This document shows, piece after piece, positions 27,954 through 36,498 of a stretch of DNA of 64,000 nucleotides. This DNA is from Gemmatimonadota bacterium (lineage in GTDB: Bacteria > Gemmatimonadota > Gemmatimonadetes > Gemmatimonadales > GWC2-71-9). Each line of letters begins with the position of its first letter. Within the stretch, counting starts at the first letter, position 1. Below the pieces are notes generated by a model. That model saw nothing but the letters and a program-made list of their open reading frames with translations. It did no database searches and had not been told where the DNA came from. The translations under genes were made by a program, and so were the position numbers. The DNA lies in assembly GCA_003222155.1 (NCBI GenBank), contig QHUU01000061.1, positions 1-64,000 on the forward strand. Direction: 5' to 3'.

Positions 27954-30900
27954 CGCTGTTCGACGTCGTCAGTCGCCAGCGGCGGCTGGTGCTGCTGCTG
28001 GTGGGCCTCGTAAGCGTCGCCGGGATCTGGGCCGGCTTCCAGCTGCCGTCCGCCATCTATCCCGAACTGAACTTCTCACGCATCAAGATCGTCGCCCAGG
28101 GATCGAGCCTGGGCGCCCGGCAGATCGTGTTCAGCGTGACGCGCCCGCTGGAAGAAGCGGTCAGCGTGGTGCCGGGCGTGACGCGCGTCCAGTCGCATTC
28201 CATCAGAGGTGCGAGCGAGCTATCGATCAACTTCTCGCCCACCACGGACATGGCGTACGCGCTGCAGCTGGTGCGCGCCCGCGTGAACCAGATTCAGGGC
28301 TCGCTCCCCCCCGACCTGGACATGGAGATCGAGCGGCTCACGCCCTCGCTCTTTCCCATCCTCTCGTACAACCTGCAGGGCGGCGACCCCGCCACGCTGT
28401 ATGACATCGCGCGCTACGAGATCAAGCCGCTGCTCTCCCGCGTCCCGGGAGTCGGCCGTGTGGAGGTGCAGGGGTCCGACGTGCGGGAGATCGAAGTCAT
28501 GGTGGATCCCGCGCGGCTCGCCGCCGTGGGCATCTCCTATGCGGATCTGGCCGACGCCATCCGGCGGGCCGTGACCGTGCAGGCCGTGGGGCGCGTGGCC
28601 CAGAACTATCGCCAGTACCTCATCGTGACCGATCAGGAAGCCCACAGCGCCGACGACGTCGGCGCCGTGGTGCTGGGGAGCGGCCTGCACGTGCGGGACG
28701 TGGCGACGGTGCAGGTGGGCACCGAGGATCACGTGCGGATCGTGGCGGGCGATGGCAAGCCCGCGGCGCTCATCAACATCGCCCGCCAGATCGGCGGCAA
28801 CACCGTGGCGATCGCGGACAGCGTGGCCGGCGTCATGACGGGCCTCACCAAGAGCCTGCCGCCGGGTGTGCGCCTCAAGCCGGTGTACGACCAGGCGGCG
28901 CTGGTGCGCGACGCGGTCCGCTCGGTGCGCGACGCGATGCTGGTCGGCGCCGCGCTCGCGGTGGTCGTCCTGCTCGTGTTTCTGCGGCACGGCCGCATCA
29001 CGGCCGTCAGCGCCACGTCGATCCCGGTCACCCTCGCGGTGACCATCTTCGTCATGAGCGTGATCGGCCAGACGTTCAACCTGATGACCCTGGGCGCGAT
29101 GGCGATCGCGATCGGGTTGGTGATCGATGACGCGGTCGTCATCACGGAAAACATCGCGCGGCACCTCCTGCTCGGCGGCGGGCGAGTCCAGGCGATCCGC
29201 GCCGCGGTTCAGGAGCTGATCTGGCCGGTGACCACCTCGACCATCACCACCGTGGTCGTCTTCCTCCCGCTCGGCCTGCTCCAGGGCGTGGTCGGGCAGT
29301 TCTTCGCCGCGCTCGCCACGACCCTCACCGTCGCCGTGCTGGTGTCGCTCGCGCTCGCCCTCACGCTCATTCCGCTCCTCGCCGAGCAGTTCGTCACCGC
29401 GCACGAGGTGGACGCGAGCGTCACGGGCATCCTGGCCCGGGTGCAGCACGCGCTCGAGGAGCTGGGACCGCGCTACGAGCGCGCACTGGCGGGAGCCCTG
29501 GATCATCCCCGGAGGCTCGGCGCGGCGCTGCTTGTCCTCGCCGCCGCCGGCTTCGGCCTGTGGCAACTCGTGGGCACCGGGTTCCTGCCGGAAATCGACG
29601 AGGGGGCGTTCGTGCTCGATTACTTCACGCCCGGCGGCACCGCGCTGGCGGAAACGGACCGCGAGGTCGGCATTGCGGAAAGTATTCTCGCCGCGACACC
29701 GGAAATCACAGGGACTTCACGGCGGACCGGCGCCGAGCTGGGGTTTTTCGCGACGGCCCAGAACTCCGGCGACATCGTGGCGCGGCTCATGCCCCGGAGC
29801 CGGCGCTCCCGCGACGTCTTCGCCGTCATGGACCACGTCCGGGACGAGGCCACGACCGCCATCCCGCGCCTGCACATCGAGTTCATGCAGATCCTGGCGG
29901 ACGTGATCAACGACCTCGCCGGCGCGGCGCGCCCGGTCGAGGTGAAGCTGTTCGGCGAGTCGCTCGACACCCTCGAAGCTTATGCGCGGCGGCTGGCCCC
30001 GAACCTGGAGCAGGTCGGCGGGCTCGAGGACCTGTACAACGGCGTGAGTGAGCCGTCGGCGGAGCTGCTGATGCGGGTGAACGAGGCGGAAGCCGGCCGG
30101 ATCGGCATGACCCCGGTGGACGTGGGGAGCGCGGTGAGCGCCGCCCTGCTCGGCATGCCCGCCGGCGAGATCCGCACCGGGGATCGACCCGTCGCCGTGC
30201 GCGTGCGGGCACCCGACTCGGTGCGCTTCGATCCGCTGCGCCTGCGCGCCCTCCCGCTCTTGGGCGGCCCGGCGCGCCGCGTGACCCCGCTCGGCAGCCT
30301 GGCGACGTTCGAGCCGACCGAGTCGCGGCTGAGCCTCGAGCGGGAGAATCAGCAGCAGATGATCGTGCTGACGGCGGACGTGAGCGGGCGATCGCTGGGC
30401 GGCGTCATGACGGACGTGCGGCGCGTGCTGGCGGCGCATCCCGCGCCGCCGGGCGTGCGGGTGGCGCTCGGGGGCCAGTACGCCGGCCAGCAGGAAGCGT
30501 TCCGGGCGTTGCTGCTGGTGCTCGGGCTCGCCGCCGTCAGCGTCTGCGCGGTGATGGTGGTGCAGTTCGAGTCGTTCGTCGAGCCCCTTGTCGTCTTGCT
30601 CGTCGCGCCCGTCTCGTTCGTCGGGGCCCTCGCGCTGCTGTTCCTCACGGGCACCCCGCTCAACGTCTCGTCGTTCATGGGGCTGATTCTGCTGGTGGGG
30701 CTGATCGTGAAGAACGGCATCATCCTGCTCGACTTCACCAAGTTGAGGATGCAGAGCGAGGGCGCGACGCTCGAGGCCGCGATCCGCGAAGCCGCCCGGG
30801 TCCGGCTCCGCCCCATTCTGATGACGACGCTGTGCACCCTGTTCGGCCTGCTGCCGCTCGCGCTCGGGATCGGGGCCGGGAGCGAGATGCAGCGTCCGCT

Positions 30901-31018
30901 CGCCCTCGCCGTCATCGGAGGGTTGGCGCTGTCGACTCCCATCACCCTGTTCGCGGTCCCGATCCTGCTCGTGGCGATCCGGGGCCGGACGTTCACGCTG
31001 CCGCGAGCGGGAAGGTGA
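27950..31018 (+). CDS. RND-family efflux pump permease
   Basis: This 1022-residue inner-membrane proton-driven exporter has twelve predicted membrane helices and two large periplasmic loops. The first helix is RLVLLLVGLVSVAGIWAGFQ; the helix-4 region carries GLVIDDAVVITENIARHL with the paired aspartates expected for proton relay. Helices 8-12 follow from about residue 850 (VVLLVAPVSFVGALALLFL, LLVGLIVKNGIILLDFTKL). The sequence groups with the heavy-metal/hydrophobe RND pumps, and the substrate cannot be fixed from the sequence. The last 26 bases overlap the end of the convergent sensor kinase gene. Confidence 0.94.
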   Translation: MTLFDVVSRQRRLVLLLVGLVSVAGIWAGFQLPSAIYPELNFSRIKIVAQGSSLGARQIVFSVTRPLEEAVSVVPGVTRVQSHSIRGASELSINFSPTTDMAYALQLVRARVNQIQGSLPPDLDMEIERLTPSLFPILSYNLQGGDPATLYDIARYEIKPLLSRVPGVGRVEVQGSDVREIEVMVDPARLAAVGISYADLADAIRRAVTVQAVGRVAQNYRQYLIVTDQEAHSADDVGAVVLGSGLHVRDVATVQVGTEDHVRIVAGDGKPAALINIARQIGGNTVAIADSVAGVMTGLTKSLPPGVRLKPVYDQAALVRDAVRSVRDAMLVGAALAVVVLLVFLRHGRITAVSATSIPVTLAVTIFVMSVIGQTFNLMTLGAMAIAIGLVIDDAVVITENIARHLLLGGGRVQAIRAAVQELIWPVTTSTITTVVVFLPLGLLQGVVGQFFAALATTLTVAVLVSLALALTLIPLLAEQFVTAHEVDASVTGILARVQHALEELGPRYERALAGALDHPRRLGAALLVLAAAGFGLWQLVGTGFLPEIDEGAFVLDYFTPGGTALAETDREVGIAESILAATPEITGTSRRTGAELGFFATAQNSGDIVARLMPRSRRSRDVFAVMDHVRDEATTAIPRLHIEFMQILADVINDLAGAARPVEVKLFGESLDTLEAYARRLAPNLEQVGGLEDLYNGVSEPSAELLMRVNEAEAGRIGMTPVDVGSAVSAALLGMPAGEIRTGDRPVAVRVRAPDSVRFDPLRLRALPLLGGPARRVTPLGSLATFEPTESRLSLERENQQQMIVLTADVSGRSLGGVMTDVRRVLAAHPAPPGVRVALGGQYAGQQEAFRALLLVLGLAAVSVCAVMVVQFESFVEPLVVLLVAPVSFVGALALLFLTGTPLNVSSFMGLILLVGLIVKNGIILLDFTKLRMQSEGATLEAAIREAARVRLRPILMTTLCTLFGLLPLALGIGAGSEMQRPLALAVIGGLALSTPITLFAVPILLVAIRGRTFTLPRAGR

Positions 31019-32258
31019 TCGCGACGCGCGTGCCACCCTCCGGCGGGGACGCGATCTCGATAGCGGCGCCGTGCACGTCGGCGATCCACCGGGCGATGGC
31101 GAGGCCCAGCCCGGCCCCCTCCGCCTCGTGGCGCGCGCGCTCACCCCGGTAGAACCGCTCGAACACATGGGGGAGCTGCTCGGCCGGAATGCCCATGCCG
31201 GTGTCGGTCACGACGACCGCCGCGCGCCCGTTCCGGGCGGACACGTCGAGCCGCACCCGACCGCCCGCCGGCGTGAACTTGAGCGCATTGTCGAGCACGA
31301 TGAGCAGCAGCTGGCGTACCAGCGCCGCATCGCCGGTGATCCTCGCTTCCTCGAACGCCCCGACCTCCACGAACACCTGTCGCTGGCCGGCGCGGGCGCG
31401 TGCCGCATCCACGGCACCGGCGACGGCGTCGTCGAGGTACAGCGTCTCCCGCACGACCGGCCACTCGCCGGCGTCGGCACGCGCCAGCGTGAGCAGCTCC
31501 CCCGTGATCTCGCCGAGGCGCGCCGCCTCGCGCTCGATCGCCTGAAAGGCGGCGGCGTCGCGGGACGGCTCCCGCCCCTGGCCCGCCGCGACCTCGGCGC
31601 GGGTCCGCAGCAGGGTGATCGGCGTGCGCAGCTCGTGCGCCGCGTCGGCCATGAAGCGGCGCATCTGCTCCATCGAGCGCTGCACCGGGGCGGTCGACTT
31701 GCGCACCAGCAGCGACCCGCCGCCCGCCACCAGCAGCATCGCCGCCAGCGCCGCCGCGGCGAAGGCCTCGATCAGCGACGCGTACTCGTCCTCCAGCTCC
31801 AGCCGGTCCGCCACCACCGCCGCCACGTACGGCGTGCCGGTGGTGCCGGTGAACCGCTCCACGTACAGGCGCAGCCCGTGCCCGTCCGGGGCATCGAGGT
31901 CGCGGTACCCGTGCTTCGCCCGGGCGGCGTGACGGAACGCGTCCCGGGTCCAATCGGGGACCACCGCCGGCTTGATCGGATGGAAGTCGTCGTCGAGCAG
32001 ATAGAGCGCCCGGTCGGGGATGTGGAGCTCGTCGACGGCGTCCACTACGGCCCCTCGCGCGCCGGCGCGCTCGCTCTCGCGGATCCGCGCCGCCTGCTCC
32101 AGCGCCGCGGCCGCGGCCCGCAGCGACACGTCCAGGTGCCGCGACATCTGGCGCCGCACCGTCAGGAACAGACCGCTCCCCAGGACCACGAGCACGAGCA
32201 CCAGCACACCGGCGTACCAGGCCGTCAACTGGAGCCGGAGACGGGCGAGCGGATCCAT
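30993..32258 (-). CDS. two-component sensor histidine kinase
   Basis: This 421-residue membrane sensor has TM1 (residues 13-34), a periplasmic sensing domain of about 130 residues, and TM2 (about 163-185). An HisKA domain follows with the phosphorylated His208 in FMADAAHELRTPITLL, then an HATPase domain with the N-box (LIVLDNALKFTPAGG), G1 (VTDTGMGI) and G2 (GAGLGLAIARWI) motifs. Ten bases separate it from the response regulator gene upstream. It is convergent with the RND pump, so it likely controls that pump; this is inference. It resembles CusS/QseC-type kinases in layout. Confidence 0.95.
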   Translation of the reverse strand: MDPLARLRLQLTAWYAGVLVLVLVVLGSGLFLTVRRQMSRHLDVSLRAAAAALEQAARIRESERAGARGAVVDAVDELHIPDRALYLLDDDFHPIKPAVVPDWTRDAFRHAARAKHGYRDLDAPDGHGLRLYVERFTGTTGTPYVAAVVADRLELEDEYASLIEAFAAAALAAMLLVAGGGSLLVRKSTAPVQRSMEQMRRFMADAAHELRTPITLLRTRAEVAAGQGREPSRDAAAFQAIEREAARLGEITGELLTLARADAGEWPVVRETLYLDDAVAGAVDAARARAGQRQVFVEVGAFEEARITGDAALVRQLLLIVLDNALKFTPAGGRVRLDVSARNGRAAVVVTDTGMGIPAEQLPHVFERFYRGERARHEAEGAGLGLAIARWIADVHGAAIEIASPPEGGTRVAITFPLAAA

Positions 32259-32268
32259 CAGCGGTGGC

Positions 32269-32937
32269 TCACGGACCGAACCGGTAGCCCGCGCCCCGCA
32301 GCGTCGTGATCAGCTTGGGCTCGAACCCGTCGTCGATCTTGCGCCGCAGGCGCCGCACCAGCACCTCCAGCACGTTGGTGAAGGGATCGTGATTGTCGTC
32401 CCACACGTGCGCCGTGATCGTGGCGCGGTCGAGCACCTGTCCCGGATGGGTGACGAACAGCTCCAGCAAGGCGAACTCCTTCGCGCTGAGCGTGAGGAGG
32501 CTGTCGCCGCGGCGCACCCGGCGGGCGGCGAGATCGACCTCCAGGTCCGCGATGCGATGCACGGCCGGCGTGAGCGCGGGACGCCGTCGTGCCAGCGCCT
32601 TGAGGCGCGCGAGCAGCTCGCGGAACGCGAACGGCTTGGTGAGGTAGTCGTCCGCGCCGACCTCGAGCCCCCGGACCCGGTCGTCCACGGCATCGAGCGC
32701 CGTCAGCATGAGCACCGCCGTGGTCACGCCCTGACGCCGCAGCTCGCCGCACAGCTCGAACCCGTTGCCGCCGGGGAGGCGCACGTCGAGAATGATGACG
32801 TCGTACGTGGCCAGCCCGGCCTGCTCCCGTCCCTCGGCGAACGTCGTGGCCAGCGTCGGGTCGATGCGCTGCGCGCGCAGGCCGTCGCGCAGCAGCGCGG
32901 CGAGCTCGGGATCGTCCTCGACGATCAACACCCGCAT
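32269..32937 (-). CDS. OmpR/PhoB-family response regulator
   Basis: This 222-residue regulator has a receiver domain (residues 1-115) with the phosphoacceptor Asp51 in VIILDVRLPGG, acidic Glu7-Asp8-Asp9 and Lys101 (LTKPF). A winged-helix DNA-binding domain follows (ARRVRRGDSLLTLSAKEFAL, NVLEVLVRRLRRKID, ITTLRGAGYRF). I chose the ATG at 32937, where the receiver begins MRVLIVEDD; upstream in-frame sequence is low-complexity and not conserved. It is the first gene of the two-component operon and is divergent from the bacilliredoxin gene. Confidence 0.96.
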   Translation of the reverse strand: MRVLIVEDDPELAALLRDGLRAQRIDPTLATTFAEGREQAGLATYDVIILDVRLPGGNGFELCGELRRQGVTTAVLMLTALDAVDDRVRGLEVGADDYLTKPFAFRELLARLKALARRRPALTPAVHRIADLEVDLAARRVRRGDSLLTLSAKEFALLELFVTHPGQVLDRATITAHVWDDNHDPFTNVLEVLVRRLRRKIDDGFEPKLITTLRGAGYRFGP

Positions 32938-32988
32938 AGGCGACGCTCCGAATCGAGACGGGAGGGGAGGCGGTCTCCGCTCCACCCA

Positions 32989-32996
32989 ATTATGAT
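32989..32996. promoter_or_regulatory. overlapping divergent -10-like elements
   Basis: In the 92-base gap between the response regulator and the bacilliredoxin gene, TATGAT (plus strand, 32991-32996) overlaps CATAAT (minus strand, 32989-32994). Either could be a -10 box; matching -35 boxes are weak. Overlap would make the two promoters mutually exclusive. Confidence 0.3.
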
Positions 32997-33029
32997 TCAC
33001 GGGAAGACACTTTGCGATTCGAGGAGCCC

Positions 33030-33467
33030 ATGACCAGCCTGAACGTCCCCCTCTACGACCCCCGCCTCGTGCAGCCGATGCGCGAGGAGCTGACGCGGAT
33101 CGGATTCCAGGAGCTGCGCACGGCCGCCGACGTGGACGCAGCACTCGAGACCGCGCAGGATACCACCCTCGTCGTCGTGAACTCGGTGTGCGGCTGCGCC
33201 GCCCGGAACGCCCGCCCCGCCGCGACGCTGGCCATCCGGCACGGGAACCGCCCGCGACGGCTGTTGACCGTGTTCGCCGGCCAGGACGCCGATGCCACGG
33301 CGCGAGCGCGCAGCTACTTCACCGGCTATCCCCCGTCGTCGCCGCAGATGGCGCTGTTCAAGGATGGCAAGCTCGTCTTCATGCTCGAGCGGAAGAACAT
33401 CGAGGGACGGCCGGCGCAGGACATCGCGGCCGACCTGACGGCGGCCTTCGAGCGATACTGCGACTAA
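33030..33467 (+). CDS. BrxA/BrxB (YphP/YqiW) family bacilliredoxin-like protein
   Basis: This 145-residue thioredoxin-fold protein of the YphP/YqiW (DUF1094) family reduces protein-bacillithiol mixed disulfides in Firmicutes. The family's CGC active site is Cys54-Gly-Cys56 in VNSVCGCAARNARPA. The ATG at 33030 is chosen because GAGGAG lies three bases upstream (33021-33026); a TTG at 33012 has no such site. Whether this organism makes bacillithiol or another low-molecular-weight thiol is not visible here. It is monocistronic, with a large hairpin directly after its stop. Confidence 0.9.
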   Translation: MTSLNVPLYDPRLVQPMREELTRIGFQELRTAADVDAALETAQDTTLVVVNSVCGCAARNARPAATLAIRHGNRPRRLLTVFAGQDADATARARSYFTGYPPSSPQMALFKDGKLVFMLERKNIEGRPAQDIAADLTAAFERYCD

Positions 33468-33468
33468 A

Positions 33469-33565
33469 GGAGGTTGGGGAGGTTAGGGAAGGTTAGGGGA
33501 GGCTGCGGAGGCGAGTGGACAAGCTGTCGCAACCTCCTCCAACCTCCCGAACCTCCCCAACTTCC
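33469..33565. repeat. long imperfect hairpin made of AGGTTNGGG-like units
   Basis: The left arm (33469-33507) contains repeats of GGAGGTTNGGG and the right arm (33528-33565) contains their complements (CCTCCAACCTCCC). The arms pair over roughly 37 positions with a few mismatches and a 20-base loop. It fills the space between two convergent genes and may act as a bidirectional terminator or mRNA 3' end structure. Confidence 0.85.
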
Positions 33566-33576
33566 CCCGTCCTGCT

Positions 33577-34332
33577 TTAGAGCACTCGCTCCCGCCGCAC
33601 CCGCACGTCCACCACGTTCTGCACCCACGACCACAGCGAATCCTGCCGCTCGATCGCCGCGCCGTTGACTATGTGGCGCCGCCATCCTTTCATCACTTCC
33701 GAGTCCTGCGTCCACAGGCGCACCCGCTTGCGCGGCACCTTGTTCTCCCACAACTGGGCGATGGGCGGGTCGGCGTACAGCAGCCGCACGGTCACGCTGC
33801 GTGACAGGTACTCGAGCGGGCTCATGTCCACCCGTTTGTACTTGTCCTCCATGGACAGCCGGCCTGCCCCCGGATAGTCCGGCTCGCCGTCGGAGAACAT
33901 CACGACGTTGAGAGGAGCGAGCACCAGATTGTTGCGTTTCACGTGCAGGGCGGCGCGCTGGAAGAACGCGTTGAAGTCGGTGATCGGATCCTCTTGCGGG
34001 AACCACGACCGCAGGTCCGACGCGATCTGAGCGGGCGACTTGCCGGAGAGATCCTGGATCGGGTGGAACACCTTGGCCTGCCCGGTACGCTCGCCGCCCA
34101 GCTCCCCCACGAAGATCGCCGTGTTCGGCTGCAGTCCGCCGATCCCGTTCAGATGACCGTAGATGTAGAGCGACGCGAACTCGATCGCCCCATTGAAACT
34201 GGGATTGCGCCGGAACGAGCCGCTGATGTCCAACCCGATCACCAGCGTCGACCGGGCCGTCTGCGCCTTTTCCGACGGCGAGCACGCGATGACGCCGAGC
34301 GCCAGGACCAGTGCCGTTACGCGACCCCTCAT
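33577..34332 (-). CDS. von Willebrand factor A-like lipoprotein of unknown function
   Basis: This 251-residue protein has a lipoprotein signal (ALGVIAC, Cys17). Directly after it comes a VWA-type domain whose MIDAS motif is Asp35-Ile-Ser37-Gly-Ser39 in VIGLDISGSFRRN. A second metal-site region (FSDGEPDYPG) lies near residue 148. Such domains bind protein partners through a divalent metal. It overlaps the polytopic membrane protein gene by four bases (ATGA), so the two should be made together and probably form a complex at the inner membrane. I do not recognise a named family. Confidence 0.8.
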   Translation of the reverse strand: MRGRVTALVLALGVIACSPSEKAQTARSTLVIGLDISGSFRRNPSFNGAIEFASLYIYGHLNGIGGLQPNTAIFVGELGGERTGQAKVFHPIQDLSGKSPAQIASDLRSWFPQEDPITDFNAFFQRAALHVKRNNLVLAPLNVVMFSDGEPDYPGAGRLSMEDKYKRVDMSPLEYLSRSVTVRLLYADPPIAQLWENKVPRKRVRLWTQDSEVMKGWRRHIVNGAAIERQDSLWSWVQNVVDVRVRRERVL

Positions 34333-35558
34333 GAGGCACCTCCCTCGACCGTGCTGGTCTTGCCGGTCTGGAAGATCGGCGTGCTATGAAGCACCTGGTC
34401 CAGCGACCGGAACGGCAGGTTGAAGTGTGGCTTGCCCATGATGACGACGACCAGGAAGTTGAACCCGCTCGCGACCAGCTGCAGCACCGGCAGGGTGAGC
34501 AGCTCCATGAGGTGCTGGGCCTCCTTCTTGAACCACTCGTGCTCGGCCTTGAGCGCGTTGATCGGCCCGCGCCAGAACTCCACGTCCGCGGTCGCGGCCG
34601 CCCGCACGGCGCCTAAGCCTTCCATCGCCTTCCGGCCCAGGATGGCGAGCAGCGCCGGCGTACCGAATCGTCCGAACAGGAACCAGGTCATGCCCCGTAC
34701 GCCCACCCACCCCAGCAGGGCCAGCAGCAGGGTCCAGACGATCCCCAACTGGAAGCCCTGCTGGGCCAGCCACGGCGTGATGGCGTCGATCAGCTCGCGG
34801 TACAAGAAGAGCACCTCGAACAGCGCAACCGCCAACTCGATCAGCACCATCGAGACGATCTGCCCCACGGCGCGAGTCTGGATCGCCTCGTTCAGCACCT
34901 GGATGCAGGCGAAGCTGCCCCCGATGATCATGAACAGAAAGAACCACAGGAGCACGACGAGGGCCAGCGGGTTCACCTGGTAGCCCGTCAAGTCCGAGAG
35001 CATCTCGCTCATCGTCGGACGCAGCGTGAAGGTGAAGATCGTGGCCTCGATGACAGACCAGAACAGCAGCAGGACGAACGCGATCCACGGCACCCCCGGC
35101 TCGCGCGAGCTCGAGTCGAGCATCGCGAAGGGCGACGTGACCAGATTCTTCAGGGTTCTCCAGAACAGCCCGACGCCGAGGCGGAGCAGTCCCCAGATCC
35201 ATCCGACGAATACCAGGAGGAAGCGCGCCAGGCCGAACCAGTAGAACCACGCCATGCGGACGGCGTCCCACCAGGACATGAGCAGGGCCGCCAGAAAGCG
35301 GCCGCGGCCGGACCGGAACGGAATCGTGTAGAGCGAGACCATCGTGCCCCACACGCCCGCGACGAGCACCATCGCCGGGAAGAAGAGCAACAAAAACTTC
35401 CCGACGACCTGCCAGAAAGAATCACCGAACAGCACCGATCGGAACACGAGCGCCTGCCAATCCACGATCCAGGACAGGCCACCCCAGACCCACCCCCAGA
35501 CGGTCTGGAGGATCCAGCTCCATTGCTCGGTCTGGGCGGTGCCTAGTGGGCCTTGCAT
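34329..35558 (-). CDS. polytopic membrane protein of unknown function
   Basis: This 409-residue protein is rich in Trp, Phe and Leu. Hydrophobic segments suggest about seven membrane helices: VVGKFLLLFFPAMVLVAGVW, MAWFYWFGLARFLLVFVGWI, VPWIAFVLLLFWSVIEATIF, NPLALVVLLWFFLFMIIGGS, SMVLIELAVALFEVLFLY, GIVWTLLLALLGWVGVRG, and a C-terminal VLQLVASGFNFLVVVIMG. A charged segment (ALKAEHEWFKKEAQHL) lies before the last one. No transporter or enzyme motif is visible. It is the first gene of a two-gene operon with the VWA lipoprotein and has a clear promoter upstream. Function unknown. Confidence 0.8.
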   Translation of the reverse strand: MQGPLGTAQTEQWSWILQTVWGWVWGGLSWIVDWQALVFRSVLFGDSFWQVVGKFLLLFFPAMVLVAGVWGTMVSLYTIPFRSGRGRFLAALLMSWWDAVRMAWFYWFGLARFLLVFVGWIWGLLRLGVGLFWRTLKNLVTSPFAMLDSSSREPGVPWIAFVLLLFWSVIEATIFTFTLRPTMSEMLSDLTGYQVNPLALVVLLWFFLFMIIGGSFACIQVLNEAIQTRAVGQIVSMVLIELAVALFEVLFLYRELIDAITPWLAQQGFQLGIVWTLLLALLGWVGVRGMTWFLFGRFGTPALLAILGRKAMEGLGAVRAAATADVEFWRGPINALKAEHEWFKKEAQHLMELLTLPVLQLVASGFNFLVVVIMGKPHFNLPFRSLDQVLHSTPIFQTGKTSTVEGGAS

Positions 35559-35667
35559 GGCTGTGTCCCCTCACTGGGATGCGGAGTCGGAAGTGCGGTC
35601 GCCGACGGGTGGCGCCGCCGTACGTGGCGCCGCGGCGACGCCGCGGCAGGAGCAATACAGGCGCGCA

Positions 35668-35695
35668 TTAATAGTGCGGCGCCCTGTCCTGTCAA
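35668..35695 (-). promoter_or_regulatory. sigma70-type promoter of the membrane protein/VWA operon
   Basis: On the minus strand a perfect -35 box TTGACA (35695-35690) is followed after 16 bases by TATTAA (35673-35668). Transcription would start near 35661, leaving a leader of about 100 bases. The leader contains a GC-rich hairpin: GCCGCGGC at 35629-35636 and at 35640-35647 around GAC. Confidence 0.6.
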
Positions 35696-35703
35696 GCGGT
35701 GCG

Positions 35704-35719
35704 CGTGATCCACATCACG
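35704..35719. promoter_or_regulatory. CRP/FNR-type palindrome
   Basis: CGTGATCCACATCACG is a perfect 6-bp inverted repeat with GTGA-N6-TCAC spacing, as in CRP-family sites. Its centre lies about 50 bases upstream of the predicted start of the minus-strand operon and about 80 bases before the GroES-like gene. The binding protein is unknown. Confidence 0.45.
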
Positions 35720-35778
35720 TTTCCCCTACGTGACCCCGAGAGCGCCGTCGTCGGGGGTCCCCGGCCGGCCCGGGGAAG

Positions 35779-35787
35779 TGGTATACT
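35779..35787 (+). promoter_or_regulatory. extended -10 promoter element before the GroES-like gene
   Basis: TGGTATACT fits the extended -10 pattern TGnTATAAT. It ends seven bases before the ATG at 35795, so the transcript would begin at or next to the start codon, predicting a leaderless mRNA. No -35 box is visible. Confidence 0.4.
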
Positions 35788-35794
35788 CAGCGCC

Positions 35795-36175
35795 ATGCCG
35801 GACAAGGCGCCGAAGCGCTTGATCGTCGTCGGGGATCGCGTCCTGATCGCCCCCGAGGAAGGGGAGGAGCGCACCAACGTCGGCCTGTATCTGCCGCCCA
35901 CGGCGGTCGAGTCCCGCCAGGTGCAGGGGGGTCGCATCCTCGCCACCGGGCCCGGCACACCCATGACCGAGCCGGCCAGCATGGACGACGAGCCGTGGAA
36001 GATTCACGGGCCCGACGTCAAGTACCTGCCGATGCAGGCCCGCGTGGGCGACTACGCGCTCTTCTTCCGGAAGGCGGCGGTCGAAATCACGTTCGAGGGA
36101 TCCAAGTATCTGGTTGTCCCGCAGGCGGCAATCCTCGTGCTCGTGCGGGACCGGACGACCGAGGAACAGGAGTGA
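35795..36175 (+). CDS. GroES-family co-chaperonin-like protein
   Basis: This 126-residue Cpn10-fold protein has the N-terminal strand LIVVGDRVLIAPEEGEERTN, then the mobile-loop region NVGLYLPPTAVESRQVQGGR in place of the usual loop, and VGDYALFFRKAAVEITFEGS. It is about 30 residues longer than standard GroES, owing to a central insertion (MTEPASMDDEPWKIHGPDVK) and a C-terminal tail. No groEL gene adjoins it, so it may be a divergent second copy or a specialised Cpn10. A zinc-ribbon gene follows five bases downstream. Confidence 0.82.
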   Translation: MPDKAPKRLIVVGDRVLIAPEEGEERTNVGLYLPPTAVESRQVQGGRILATGPGTPMTEPASMDDEPWKIHGPDVKYLPMQARVGDYALFFRKAAVEITFEGSKYLVVPQAAILVLVRDRTTEEQE

Positions 36176-36180
36176 CAGGC

Positions 36181-36498
36181 ATGGGCGACATGGGGTGGGC
36201 TCGCAGCCGAGGAGATCGTGCGGAAAAAGAAGGCCTGCGGCGGGGAGCGTGGTACCGCGTCGTCGAGCAGCCCGGCCAGCCCTGGGTGGTGCTCGATGTC
36301 AACCGCGTCGAGATCCGCGTGCCGAAGGATACTCTGGAAATCCGCAACGACCGACCCAAGGCATGGAGCGTGGTGCATGAGCCCCATCTCGTGTGCCCGG
36401 GGTGTCACAAGCGCCAGCACGTTTCGGGGCGTCCCGGCGAGGTGGCGTGTCAGGAGTGCGGCCACAGCTACGGCGTCGATTGGAGCGACAAGGCCTGA
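36181..36498 (+). CDS. small zinc-ribbon protein of unknown function
   Basis: This 105-residue protein has an N-terminal beta-rich part (RRGAWYRVVEQPGQPWVVLD, then VEIRVPKDTLEIRNDRP) and a C-terminal zinc ribbon with four cysteines (CPGCHKRQHV and CQECGHSYGVDW). The start is the ATG at 36181, five bases after the GroES-like stop; a second ATG at 36190 is possible. It probably shares a transcript with the GroES-like gene. The ribbon resembles RNA- or DNA-binding or ribosome-associated ribbons, but no family was recognised. Confidence 0.72.
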   Translation: MGDMGWARSRGDRAEKEGLRRGAWYRVVEQPGQPWVVLDVNRVEIRVPKDTLEIRNDRPKAWSVVHEPHLVCPGCHKRQHVSGRPGEVACQECGHSYGVDWSDKA

